A DNA stretch of 64,000 nt from Ciceribacter lividus (GTDB lineage: Bacteria; Pseudomonadota; Alphaproteobacteria; Rhizobiales; Rhizobiaceae). The notes below the pieces were generated by a model. It was not told the origin of the DNA. It made no database searches and saw only the letters and a program-made list of their open reading frames with translations. Location of the stretch: the NCBI RefSeq assembly GCF_003337715.1, contig NZ_QPIX01000009.1, positions 124,001 through 188,000 of the forward strand, written 5' to 3'. Numbering within the stretch: the first letter of the stretch is position 1; each line of letters starts with the position of its first letter. The position numbers were made by a program, and so were the translations under genes. Positions 20,007 through 27,557 of this stretch are shown here, piece after piece.

Positions 20007-20978
20007 CTACTCGGCGGCCTTCTGCGGCGTCTCCGGCACCGGCGTCAGGACCCGGCCAATCTCAAACCAGGCAATCAGATTGTCGACGACCAGATCGGCC
20101 ATGGCGTTGCGCGTCGGCACCGAGGCCGAGGCCACGTGCGGCAGCAGCGAGACGTTCGGAAAGGCGAGCAGCTCCTGCGGCACATGCGGCTCGTCCTGAA
20201 AGACGTCGAGGCCGGCCGCGGCGATGGTGCCGTCGCGAAGGGCATCAATCAGCGCCTCCTCATCAACCGTCCATCCGCGGCCGACATTGATCAGGACGCC
20301 GTTCGGCCCGAGGGCCGAGAGCACTTCCGCATTGATCGCCTTGAAGGTTTCCGGCGTCTTCGGAACGATCGAGATCAGCGTGTCGACAGCCTCGGCAAGT
20401 GCCGTCAAAGACGGAAAATAGGCGTAGCCGAGGTCGGTTCGCGGTCGACGCGTGTGATAGCTGATCCTGACCTTGAAGGGTTCGAGCCTGCGCGCGATTT
20501 CGAGGCCGATACGGCCGAGCCCATGAATGCCGACATGCCGGCCCTTGAGCGAAAGCGGCGAGAGGGGAAACGGCCCTTCACGTTCCCATCGGCCCTGGCG
20601 CAGCCATGTTTCCGCCTGAGGCAACTGACGGACGGTGTTGATGAGCAGCGCGACCGCGGTGTCGGCGACCTCGTCGTTCAGCACGTCCGGCGTATTTGTG
20701 ACGATGATCCCGCGCCCCGCGGCCTCTGCGACGTCGACGGCGTCATAGCCGACGCCGAAGCTCGAAATCACTTCGAGATTGGGAAGCCGGGCAATCCAGT
20801 GCCCCGGCAGGGCGCCGGAGACGGCGACACCGCGAACACGTGCCGCTTCGGCCTCACCGAGTTCCAGTTCCGGCCCGTGCGGCACGTGCAGGACCTCGAA
20901 GCGGTCTGCGAGCCGTTCGGTGACCCTCGGATTGATACGGCCGGGCACGAGGATGGTCGGGCGCGGCTGTATCGCCAT
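20007..20978 (-). CDS. D-isomer-specific 2-hydroxyacid dehydrogenase (glyoxylate/hydroxypyruvate reductase type)
   Basis: A 323-residue NAD(P)-dependent dehydrogenase. The nucleotide-binding motif is GIHGLGRIGLEIARR near residue 154, and the catalytic triad residues appear in NVGRG (Arg), FQDEP (Glu) and LLPHVAS (His). This subgroup reduces glyoxylate, hydroxypyruvate or 2-ketogluconate. The start MAIQPRPT follows the LacI gene stop by 10 bases, so the two form an operon and the repressor probably controls this enzyme. The exact substrate cannot be deduced. Confidence 0.9.
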   Translation of the reverse strand: MAIQPRPTILVPGRINPRVTERLADRFEVLHVPHGPELELGEAEAARVRGVAVSGALPGHWIARLPNLEVISSFGVGYDAVDVAEAAGRGIIVTNTPDVLNDEVADTAVALLINTVRQLPQAETWLRQGRWEREGPFPLSPLSLKGRHVGIHGLGRIGLEIARRLEPFKVRISYHTRRPRTDLGYAYFPSLTALAEAVDTLISIVPKTPETFKAINAEVLSALGPNGVLINVGRGWTVDEEALIDALRDGTIAAAGLDVFQDEPHVPQELLAFPNVSLLPHVASASVPTRNAMADLVVDNLIAWFEIGRVLTPVPETPQKAAE

Positions 20979-20988
20979 GGTCTGCTCC

Positions 20989-22005
20989 TTATCGCTTGAT
21001 GGGGCCAGTCGACTGGCGGATGCGCATTTCCGGCTTGATGAGGTGGATACCGTCCGGCTCGTGACTGCCCGCCAGTTTATCGAGAAGCGCGCGGGCTGCA
21101 AGCCTTCCGACCTCCGCCTGCCCGTTCCAGACCGTCGTCAATGCCGGTGTCGCAATCGACGCCTCCTCGAGGTCGTCGTAGCCGGTGACCGAAATATCCT
21201 TGCCGGGAACGAGGCCGGCACGGGCGATGCCGTTCATCAGGCCGATCGCCACGAGGTCGTTCCAGCAGACCGCCGCCGTCGGCTTCTGCGGCAATGACAG
21301 GAAATGCACCGCCGCCTCGAAACCGCCCTGCTTGGTGCGCGGTCCCGGAATGCGCAGCGCCGGATCGACCTCGATGCCGGCCTTGCGCAACGCATTGACG
21401 TAACCCTGATAGCGGTCGCGCCCCGTCGACGTCTGGTCCGTGCCGCCGATCATCGCGATCGTCCGGTGGCCGAGGCCGATCAGGTGGTTGGTGGCGAGCG
21501 AGATACCGTAGCTGTCGTCGCCGCGATAGGTCGGCAGGTCGAGGCCCTCCATCGAGCGGGCAATCAGGATCGCCGGCATGCCGTTTTCCTCTGCCAGCAT
21601 GACGTCCTCTTCCGGCGTGCCGATCGCCGGGGACATGATCACTCCGTCGCCGCCGAGCTGCAGCAGCGTCTCGATGAACGTCCGCTGTTTTTCGACGGAA
21701 TCATAGTGATTGGAGAGGATGAAGGTATGGCGGCTGCGGTCGAGCTCGCTTTCGATGGCTTTGAGGATTTCGCCGTAGAACGGGTTCATGATGTCGTGCA
21801 CGACGACGCCGATGATGCCGGAGCGCGAGGTCCTGAGGCTGGCTGCACGGCGATTGTAGATATAGCCCAGATGACGGGCCTGTTCCTTGATCTTCTCTCG
21901 CGTATCAACCGCGACCAGCGGGCTATCGCGCAGGGCCAGCGATACGGTGGCGGTCGACAGACCGAGAGACTCGGCTATCGTGGAAAGCTTCACTTTTTGA
22001 GCCAC
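20989..22005 (-). CDS. LacI-family transcriptional regulator
   Basis: A 338-residue regulator with an N-terminal LacI helix-turn-helix (VKLSTIAESLGLSTATVSLAL, core GLSTATVSLAL near residues 15-25) and hinge, followed by a periplasmic-binding-protein-like sensor domain. It is upstream of and probably cotranscribed with the 2-hydroxyacid dehydrogenase gene. The promoter region carries an AAACGTTT palindrome with a central CG, the kind of operator LacI proteins bind, which suggests autoregulation. The effector is unknown, probably a sugar acid. Confidence 0.92.
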   Translation of the reverse strand: MAQKVKLSTIAESLGLSTATVSLALRDSPLVAVDTREKIKEQARHLGYIYNRRAASLRTSRSGIIGVVVHDIMNPFYGEILKAIESELDRSRHTFILSNHYDSVEKQRTFIETLLQLGGDGVIMSPAIGTPEEDVMLAEENGMPAILIARSMEGLDLPTYRGDDSYGISLATNHLIGLGHRTIAMIGGTDQTSTGRDRYQGYVNALRKAGIEVDPALRIPGPRTKQGGFEAAVHFLSLPQKPTAAVCWNDLVAIGLMNGIARAGLVPGKDISVTGYDDLEEASIATPALTTVWNGQAEVGRLAARALLDKLAGSHEPDGIHLIKPEMRIRQSTGPIKR

Positions 22006-22062
22006 GTGTCCTCCCGGGGCAATCGCGTTCGCTCGCGGAGGAAAGTCTTCTCCTCCTCCGCG

Positions 22063-22078
22063 ATTAAACGTTTTAATT
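22063..22078 (-). promoter_or_regulatory. Candidate LacI-type operator
   Basis: ATTAAACGTTTTAATT contains AAACGTTT with the central CpG typical of LacI operators and lies 58 bases upstream of the LacI start, inside an AT-rich promoter block (22060-22100). Confidence 0.45.
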
Positions 22079-22144
22079 AAACAATTTAATTGAAGATTTC
22101 AATTGCTGTTTTCGGCTGTAAAACGGTGCCACCCTCGGCGACCT

Positions 22145-22657
22145 TCAACGCTTGCCGATCGCCGACTGCAGGTTCTCCTCGACTGTAAGAAGCAGCCGCA
22201 GCAGTGTCTTGACCTCCTTGCCGGAAAGGCCGTGCAGCGCCTCTCGTTCGCACGCCTCCGCTGCGGCGGCGATGCGCTCAAGGCTGGCGCGACCGCCGTC
22301 GGTGAGAAAGACCTTGGTAAGACGGTGGTCGAGCGTATCCGCCCGCCGCTCGACGAAGCCCTGGGCTTCCATCCGTCCGATCGTGCGCGTCATGGTCGGT
22401 GCCTTGACGCCGAGCTTCTGGGCGAGCGCGCCCGGCGTAAGGCCGTCCTCCCCGGCGAGAGCCTGGATGACCCCGTCCTGCCCCGCATAGAGGCCGCAAT
22501 CGGCAAGATCGCGGGAGAGAAGCGTCCGGAGCGACCGGGCCGTCTGCGTGACGAGCGGCGCGAAGACGCCGTTCACGACCTCCCGCTCGGCATCCTTCTT
22601 CCGCGCGGCCTTGTCTTTCTTGCCGCCCTTCTTGTCTGCCTTGTCTTTCTTCGCCAT
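22145..22657 (-). CDS. MarR-family regulator with Lys-rich N-terminus
   Basis: A 170-residue winged-helix protein. The MarR core runs from about residue 35: GALAQKLGVKAPTMTRTIGRME is the recognition region (core GVKAPTMTRTIGR) and RRADTLDHRLTKVFLT is the wing with the conserved DxRxxxVxLT pattern. The first 24 residues form a lysine-rich, low-complexity tail (KKDKADKKGGKKDKAARKK), unusual for MarR. I chose the ATG at 22657 because an upstream one at 22693 would reach into a probable operator. It is divergent from the creatininase-like gene, its likely target. Confidence 0.85.
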   Translation of the reverse strand: MAKKDKADKKGGKKDKAARKKDAEREVVNGVFAPLVTQTARSLRTLLSRDLADCGLYAGQDGVIQALAGEDGLTPGALAQKLGVKAPTMTRTIGRMEAQGFVERRADTLDHRLTKVFLTDGGRASLERIAAAAEACEREALHGLSGKEVKTLLRLLLTVEENLQSAIGKR

Positions 22658-22695
22658 CTCTATGCTCCGACAGTGATCGCTGATTGTCGCCATGA

Positions 22696-22707
22696 TAAGC
22701 CGGCTAA
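22696..22707. promoter_or_regulatory. Candidate MarR operator in divergent promoter
   Basis: TAAGCCGGCTAA is a near-perfect 12-base inverted repeat (11 of 12) between the divergent marR-like and creatininase-like genes, the usual place for a MarR autoregulatory site. Confidence 0.45.
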
Positions 22708-22756
22708 CCTTTACAACGCATTGAAACGCCGTCCGCAGATCGGATAAAGTCCAAGA

Positions 22757-23548
22757 ATGTCCCCACCGCACCGCAATTTTGCCGACAACGACCCAAATCT
22801 CTCTCCGAAGGAGCACCGCGACTGGATCGTCGTCCTGCCGCTCGGTGCGCACGAGCAGCACGGTCCGCATCTGCCCTTCGAGACGGATCGCCTGATCGTC
22901 GAGGGGATCGTCGAAAGACTGACCGCCGCCCTCCCTGCCGATCTGCCCGTCACCTTTCTCCCGGCGGAACCGGTCGGCTATTCCATCGAACACCTGGACG
23001 TTCCGGGAACGCGAAGCCTCGGCTACGGGGAGGCCGTCGAGCGCTGGCTTTCGATTGCGGGCGATCTGGCGCGGCAGGGCATCCGCAAGCTGGTGATGCT
23101 CAATGCCCACGGCGGCAATTCCCCGCTGATGACGATCGTCTCCACCGAGGCGCGCGTGCGCTTCGGCATGTTGGCGGTGGCCACGAGCTGGACCCGGTTC
23201 GGCGTGCCGGAGGGCGTCGTGACGCCGCAGGAGAAGGCCCTCGGTATCCATGGCGGTGATATCGAGACTTCCGTCATGCTGGCACTTCATCCGGACAAGG
23301 TCGACATGACGCGGGCCGCGGACTTTCCCTCCCGCCAGGCCGACTATGCCCGGCGCTTTACCCATCTGCGCGCCTACGGCCCCCATGCCTTCGGCTGGAA
23401 GATGGCGGATCTCAACCCGCAAGGGGTGACCGGCAACGCCGCGGCCGCCACGGCGGAAAAGGGCGAACGACTGATCGCTCACGCCGTCCATGGCCTCGTC
23501 GAACTCCTCGAGGACGTTCACGCCTTCGACGTCGACGAACTGCGTTAG
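22757..23548 (+). CDS. Creatininase-family amidohydrolase
   Basis: A 263-residue protein of the creatininase/MftE fold. Metal ligands are seen in PLGAHEQHGPHLPFETD (Glu, His, Asp near residues 33-47), in LNAHGGN near 115 and in HGGDIETS near 165. The family opens cyclic or linear amides such as creatinine. The ATG follows a divergent promoter shared with the MarR gene. Real creatininase activity is not certain; many members have other substrates, and no creatinase gene is adjacent. Confidence 0.87.
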   Translation: MSPPHRNFADNDPNLSPKEHRDWIVVLPLGAHEQHGPHLPFETDRLIVEGIVERLTAALPADLPVTFLPAEPVGYSIEHLDVPGTRSLGYGEAVERWLSIAGDLARQGIRKLVMLNAHGGNSPLMTIVSTEARVRFGMLAVATSWTRFGVPEGVVTPQEKALGIHGGDIETSVMLALHPDKVDMTRAADFPSRQADYARRFTHLRAYGPHAFGWKMADLNPQGVTGNAAAATAEKGERLIAHAVHGLVELLEDVHAFDVDELR

Positions 23549-23663
23549 AGACGCAAGGGCAGGCTCCACCAACAAAGCCTTTGAACTGTCGCACGCCGCG
23601 GCCTATATGAACGTCAACCGCACCGGGGGCACCTGTCCGCCCAGTTCACCCATCGAGGTTCCT

Positions 23664-24758
23664 ATGTCCGAAGTTGCAGCGAAACCCATTCCCGTCACCG
23701 TGCTCACCGGCTACCTCGGCGCCGGCAAGACGACCTTGCTCAACCGCATCCTCTCGGAAAATCACGGCAAGAAATACGCCGTCATCGTCAACGAGTTCGG
23801 CGAGATCGGCATCGACAACGACCTGATCGTCGAGTCCGACGAGGAAATCTACGAGATGAACAACGGCTGCGTCTGCTGCACGGTGCGCGGCGACCTGATC
23901 CGCGTCGTCGAGGGACTGATGCGCCGCCCCGGCCGCTTCGACGGCATCATCGTCGAAACGACCGGCCTTGCCGATCCGGTGCCGGTCGCCCAGACCTTCT
24001 TCATGGACGACGACGTTCGCTCGAAGACCGAACTCGACGCGGTCGTCACCCTCGTCGACGCCAAGCACCTGCCGCTCCGGCTGAAGGACAGCCGCGAGGC
24101 CGAGGACCAGATCGCCTTTGCCGACGTCGTCGTCATCAACAAGGCCGATCTCGTGAGCCACGACGAGCTTCATCGCATCGAGGACATCGTCCATGCGATC
24201 AACCCGTCCGCCCGCGTCTACACGACCACCCGCTCGGGCGTCGACCTCGCAAAGGTCCTGAACCAGGGCGCCTTCAATCTCGAGCGCGCGCTGGAGAACG
24301 ATCCGAGCTTCCTCGACCACGATGATCCCGACCATGTCTGTGGTCCCGGCTGCGATCACGACCATGGCCACCACCATCATCATGACCACGATCACGACCA
24401 TCACCACCACGGGCACGATCATCACCATCATGACCACGGCCCATCGGCCATCCACGATGTGACCGTCACCTCGATTTCGCTGCGCGGCAGCGAGATGAAC
24501 CCGGACCGCTTCTTCCCGTGGATCCAGAAGGTCACCCAGACCGACGGTCCGAACATTCTCCGTCTCAAGGGCATCATCGCCTTCAAGGGCGACGAGGAGC
24601 GCTATGTCGTTCAGGGCGTGCACATGATCATCGAAGGCGACCACCAGCGCCCATGGAAGGACGGCGAGAAGCGCGAGACGCGCCTCGTCTTCATCGGCCG
24701 CAATCTCGACCGCGAGAAGCTGGAAAAGAGCTTCCACGCCTGCGAGGCCGCGGCATGA
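23664..24758 (+). CDS. COG0523 GTPase (CobW/ZNG1-like) with His-rich metal-binding loop
   Basis: A 364-residue G3E GTPase. The P-loop is GYLGAGKTT (residues 16-24), the metal-binding CxCC motif is NNGCVCCTV near residues 68-76, and NKADL is the base-recognition motif near 165. Residues about 220-258 form a loop of His and Asp with nearly 30 His, including CGPGCDHDHGHHHH, expected to bind zinc or cobalt. The C-terminal CobW domain follows. Such proteins deliver zinc or cobalt to client enzymes. The ATG at 23664 begins right before the first beta strand. A mini-ORF and a WD40 gene are coupled downstream. Confidence 0.92.
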   Translation: MSEVAAKPIPVTVLTGYLGAGKTTLLNRILSENHGKKYAVIVNEFGEIGIDNDLIVESDEEIYEMNNGCVCCTVRGDLIRVVEGLMRRPGRFDGIIVETTGLADPVPVAQTFFMDDDVRSKTELDAVVTLVDAKHLPLRLKDSREAEDQIAFADVVVINKADLVSHDELHRIEDIVHAINPSARVYTTTRSGVDLAKVLNQGAFNLERALENDPSFLDHDDPDHVCGPGCDHDHGHHHHHDHDHDHHHHGHDHHHHDHGPSAIHDVTVTSISLRGSEMNPDRFFPWIQKVTQTDGPNILRLKGIIAFKGDEERYVVQGVHMIIEGDHQRPWKDGEKRETRLVFIGRNLDREKLEKSFHACEAAA

Positions 24759-24817
24759 GCCTGAAGACGGCAAAGCGTTTTTTGGACCTGGTCGTGAAAA
24801 CGGGAAAGAAAGCCTGA
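24755..24817 (+). CDS. Putative 20-residue mini-ORF coupling cobW-like and WD40 genes
   Basis: An ATG overlapping the upstream GTPase stop (ATGA) opens a frame encoding MSLKTAKRFLDLVVKTGKKA, whose stop overlaps the WD40 start (TGATG). The peptide is basic and could form a short amphipathic helix. The spacing fills the whole 58-base gap, so ribosomes could pass from one large gene to the next by termination-reinitiation. It may only be a coupling device; whether the peptide is stable is unknown. Confidence 0.45.
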   Translation: MSLKTAKRFLDLVVKTGKKA

Positions 24818-25803
24818 TGCCGACGGTTGCCCCTCTTGATATCGAAGGCCACGTCGTCGCTGCCGCCTTTCTCGGAGACATCCCCTTCTTCGCCGCCGCG
24901 TCCGGCGCCATCCACCGGCTGGACGGCGGCGACAAGGTGACGGAGGCCCATCAGGGGCTTCTCACCTGCGTCAAGGACCACGCCAGCCAGACGCTGGTAA
25001 CCGGCGGCGAGGACGGCAAGGTCCTGAGGGTTGCCCACGACGGCAGCGTCAGCACGCTTGCCGAAGTGCCGCGCAAATGGATTTCCGTCGTCGCAGCGGG
25101 GCCGCAGGGTGCGGTCGCCTATGCACACGGCAAGTCCGCCTTCGTGCGGCTCGCCGACGGTACGGTGAAGGAGTTCACCGAACAGCGCACGGTGGAAGGC
25201 ATCGACTTCGCACCGAAGGGACTGAGGATCGCGCTTGCCCGCTACAACGGTGTAACGCTTCACTGGATCGGCACCGCCGGCACGCCGGTCAACCTTGACT
25301 GGAAGGGCGCCCACACCGGCGTCACCTTCTCGCCGGACGGCCGCTTCGTCGTCACCACGATGCAGGAGAGCGCACTGCACGGCTGGAAGCTCGACGGCAA
25401 GCCCGGCGAGAGCCGCCACATGCGCATGACCGGCTATCCCGCCAAGGTCAAGTCGCTCTCCTGGTCGCCAAAGGGCAAATGGCTCGCCTCCTCCGGTGCA
25501 CCTGCGGCGATCGTCTGGCCCTTCGCCGGCAAGGACGGTCCGATGGGCAAGGCGCCGCTCGAACTCGGCACGCGCGCCAACATCCTGGTGACCAACGTCG
25601 CTTTCCATCCCGCAGACGAGGTTCTCGCCATCGGTTTCATCGACGGCATGATCCTCGCGGTCCGCGTCGCCGACGGCAAGGAGGCACTGCTGCGCCGGCC
25701 GGGCAAGGGTGCCATCACTTCGATGGCCTGGAGCGCGAACGGCAAGCTGCTCGCGTTCGGCTCCGAGGCCGGCGACTGCGGCGTGGTGGACATCTCGGGC
25801 TGA
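24817..25803 (+). CDS. WD40-repeat protein
   Basis: A 328-residue cytoplasmic beta-propeller without a signal peptide. Repeats are visible as segments such as VTGGEDGKVLRV near residue 63, GVTFSPDGRFVVTTMQ near 167, SLSWSPKGKWLASSG near 212 and SMAWSANGKLLAFGS near 302. WD40 proteins act as binding platforms. The gene is linked through the mini-ORF to the His-rich GTPase, so it may be a partner or client of the metal chaperone; that link is inference from position. Confidence 0.88.
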   Translation: MPTVAPLDIEGHVVAAAFLGDIPFFAAASGAIHRLDGGDKVTEAHQGLLTCVKDHASQTLVTGGEDGKVLRVAHDGSVSTLAEVPRKWISVVAAGPQGAVAYAHGKSAFVRLADGTVKEFTEQRTVEGIDFAPKGLRIALARYNGVTLHWIGTAGTPVNLDWKGAHTGVTFSPDGRFVVTTMQESALHGWKLDGKPGESRHMRMTGYPAKVKSLSWSPKGKWLASSGAPAAIVWPFAGKDGPMGKAPLELGTRANILVTNVAFHPADEVLAIGFIDGMILAVRVADGKEALLRRPGKGAITSMAWSANGKLLAFGSEAGDCGVVDISG

Positions 25804-25820
25804 GCCCAACGGGCAGGCAC

Positions 25821-25854
25821 AAAAAAGCGGCCACGGAACTGGTTCCGCGGCCGC
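25821..25854 (-). terminator. Intrinsic terminator of the OmpW gene
   Basis: On the minus strand GCGGCCGCGGAACC pairs with a GGTTCCGTGGCCGC-type arm (GTTCCGTGGCCGC), followed by TTTTTTG. It serves the ompW gene that ends at 25870. Confidence 0.85.
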
Positions 25855-25869
25855 CTTCGATGGCATGAC

Positions 25870-26562
25870 TTAGAAGCGGTAAGTCACACCACCGCCGATG
25901 AGCCACGGATCCAGCTTGGCGTTGCCGGTCAGGTTTGCACCGCCAACCGTGACGTCGAAGTCGGGACGCAGGAAGATCTTCTTGACGTCGAAGTTGACGC
26001 CCCAGTGCTCGTTGATCATGTAGTCGAAGCCAGCCTGCAGGGCGAAACCGAAGCTGTCCTTAACGTGCAGGGCAGTAGCGCTGTCAGTATCCTGGTTGTA
26101 GAAGATCGTATAGTTCACGCCGGCGCCGACATAGGGTTTGAAGGCGCCGAAGTCCGTGAAGTGATATTGCAGGGTGAGCGTCGGGGGCAGAACCCACGTG
26201 CTGCCGATGCGCCCCAAGCCGGCGAGCGAGCCCTCGCCGTAGATGCCGGCCCAGGTCGTGCCGAGGATGAGTTCGGCGGCCAGATTGTCCGTGAAGTAAT
26301 AGGTGATGTCGAGCTCGGGGATGACCGAGTCGCTGTAGGAGAGATCCGAGCCGGCGACGCCGTCGACCGAACCTTCGTCATTGGTGATGACGCCAAGGCC
26401 GCGTACGCGGATCTGCCACGGGCTGACGGCGCCGATGGCCTCGGCGGTCGGGGTGGGCTCGACCGCGGGCATCAGGTCCGCCGCGCCGGCCGCCTGGGCG
26501 AACAACAGGATTGCAGTGGTTGCGGCAAGAGCGCTGATCCGCCTTGTGCAAGTGGTGGTCAT
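25870..26562 (-). CDS. ompW: OmpW-family outer membrane protein
   Basis: A 230-residue protein with a Sec signal (RRISALAATTAILLFAQ, cleavage after AAGA) and an eight-stranded barrel typical of OmpW: SPWQIRVRGLGVI near residue 47, LDITYYFTDNLAAEL near 77, PTLTLQYHF near 112 and a C-terminal WLIGGGVTYRF ending in Phe, the outer membrane insertion signature. OmpW forms a narrow hydrophobic channel. The start MTTTCTRR was chosen because it leads directly into the signal peptide. A FixK/FNR-like box lies 73 bases upstream, matching the oxygen control of OmpW known in enterobacteria. Confidence 0.92.
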   Translation of the reverse strand: MTTTCTRRISALAATTAILLFAQAAGAADLMPAVEPTPTAEAIGAVSPWQIRVRGLGVITNDEGSVDGVAGSDLSYSDSVIPELDITYYFTDNLAAELILGTTWAGIYGEGSLAGLGRIGSTWVLPPTLTLQYHFTDFGAFKPYVGAGVNYTIFYNQDTDSATALHVKDSFGFALQAGFDYMINEHWGVNFDVKKIFLRPDFDVTVGGANLTGNAKLDPWLIGGGVTYRF

Positions 26563-26887
26563 GGGGTCTCTCCTTGGTCGGTCGTTTGGCCTGAAGCCAT
26601 GGCGCCGACTATCCCCCACGCACACCGTCACCGGTTGCGCTAGATCAATATTTCATATGTTAATTAAAAGCGGAAAATCAATCATCGAAAACTGTGACTT
26701 TTTTGCAATGCGAAACTTGACGAAAGATATTTCACATAGAAAAATCTGCGACTTAACGACACATCGCCCCGCGTCGCCGAACTGTGGCGTCCATAGCCAT
26801 CCGCCTTTTGCGACTCGGAGGTCTGCACGCAGAAGGCGAATCGACCTCCGGAAAGAACGCAGATGAAACTCCGTACGGGATGCCGTA
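26563..26887. other. Intergenic region, ompW promoter
   Basis: This 325-base gap holds the FixK-like box at 26635-26648 and an AT-rich block at about 26645-26760. No small gene with a plausible ribosome-binding site was found. Confidence 0.5.
26635..26648 (-). promoter_or_regulatory. FixK/FNR-like box upstream of ompW
   Basis: TTGCGCTAGATCAA (minus strand TTGATCTAGCGCAA) fits the anaerobox TTGAT-N4-ATCAA with a perfect left half, a CTAG centre and a CAA end on the right. It is centred about 79 bases before the ompW ATG, compatible with activation from near -41. Confidence 0.45.
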
Positions 26888-27481
26888 TCAGCGCTTCTGC
26901 CGCCGTCCTGCTCGCGACAGCTTGCGGCCGCTGCCGACGATCATGCCGACGGCGTCATCAAGCCACCCGGATTTCAGCTCCAGCGCCAGGAAACGCTCGC
27001 GTGCGAACGGCCCCGGCATGACGAGATGCCTGGTCTTTTCGGCAACAAAGCCGAAGCGCTGGTAGTAGGGCGCGTCGCCGACCAGCAGGATCGCGCCGTG
27101 GCCGCGGGCCTTCGCTTCCGCGATCGCTGCCCGCATCAGTGCCGAGCCGACACCCTTGCCTTCGTGGGCACCGTCGACCGCGAGCGGCCCGAGCAGGAGC
27201 GCGTCCACCGGTCGGCTATTGCTGTCGACGCCGGCCTCAACGTTCCACAGCCGCACGGTGCCGATCACGTGACCGTCGGCATCGCGGGCGACGAGTGCGA
27301 GGCCTTCGGCCGGAACGCGGCCTCGGCGGATCTTCTCCGAAGATTTCTTGCGCCGGTCGGCACCCATCGCCCGGTCGAGCAGGATTTCGCGCGCGACCAC
27401 GTCGGCGGGCGTTTCGTTTTCGATGACGAAGGTCGGTGCAGGCGCGAAGAACGCGCGCACCGTATCAAGAACAGTGGCCAT
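26888..27481 (-). CDS. GNAT-family N-acetyltransferase
   Basis: A 197-residue YhbS-like acetyltransferase. The acetyl-CoA loop lies in LAVDGAHEGKGVGSALMRAAI (core GKGVGSALM near residue 112), preceded by LLLGPLAV, the usual beta-4 strand, and followed by VGDAPYYQRFGF near 137. The start MATVLDTV was chosen because the upstream in-frame part is low-complexity and overlaps the odc 3' region. It follows ornithine decarboxylase on the same strand by 76 bases. Substrate unknown; polyamine acetylation is only a guess from position. Confidence 0.85.
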   Translation of the reverse strand: MATVLDTVRAFFAPAPTFVIENETPADVVAREILLDRAMGADRRKKSSEKIRRGRVPAEGLALVARDADGHVIGTVRLWNVEAGVDSNSRPVDALLLGPLAVDGAHEGKGVGSALMRAAIAEAKARGHGAILLVGDAPYYQRFGFVAEKTRHLVMPGPFARERFLALELKSGWLDDAVGMIVGSGRKLSRAGRRQKR

Positions 27482-27527
27482 GTCGACCTCCCATCCCCAA
27501 AGCGTTTCCGGTGATTTCTTGTGATTG

Positions 27528-27550
27528 CCGCGCCGGATATGCCGGCGCGG
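27528..27550 (-). terminator. GC-rich hairpin after ornithine decarboxylase
   Basis: CCGCGCCGG and CCGGCGCGG pair over a 5-base loop immediately after the odc stop. There is no U-tract, so it may instead protect the mRNA 3' end or reduce read-through into the GNAT gene. Confidence 0.35.
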
Positions 27551-27557
27551 TCGGGCG

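Noticed and set aside
24350..24440. Tandem repeat tract in DNA
   Set aside because: The repeated CAC/CAT/GAC pattern is the coding sequence of the His/Asp-rich loop of the GTPase, not an independent repeat.
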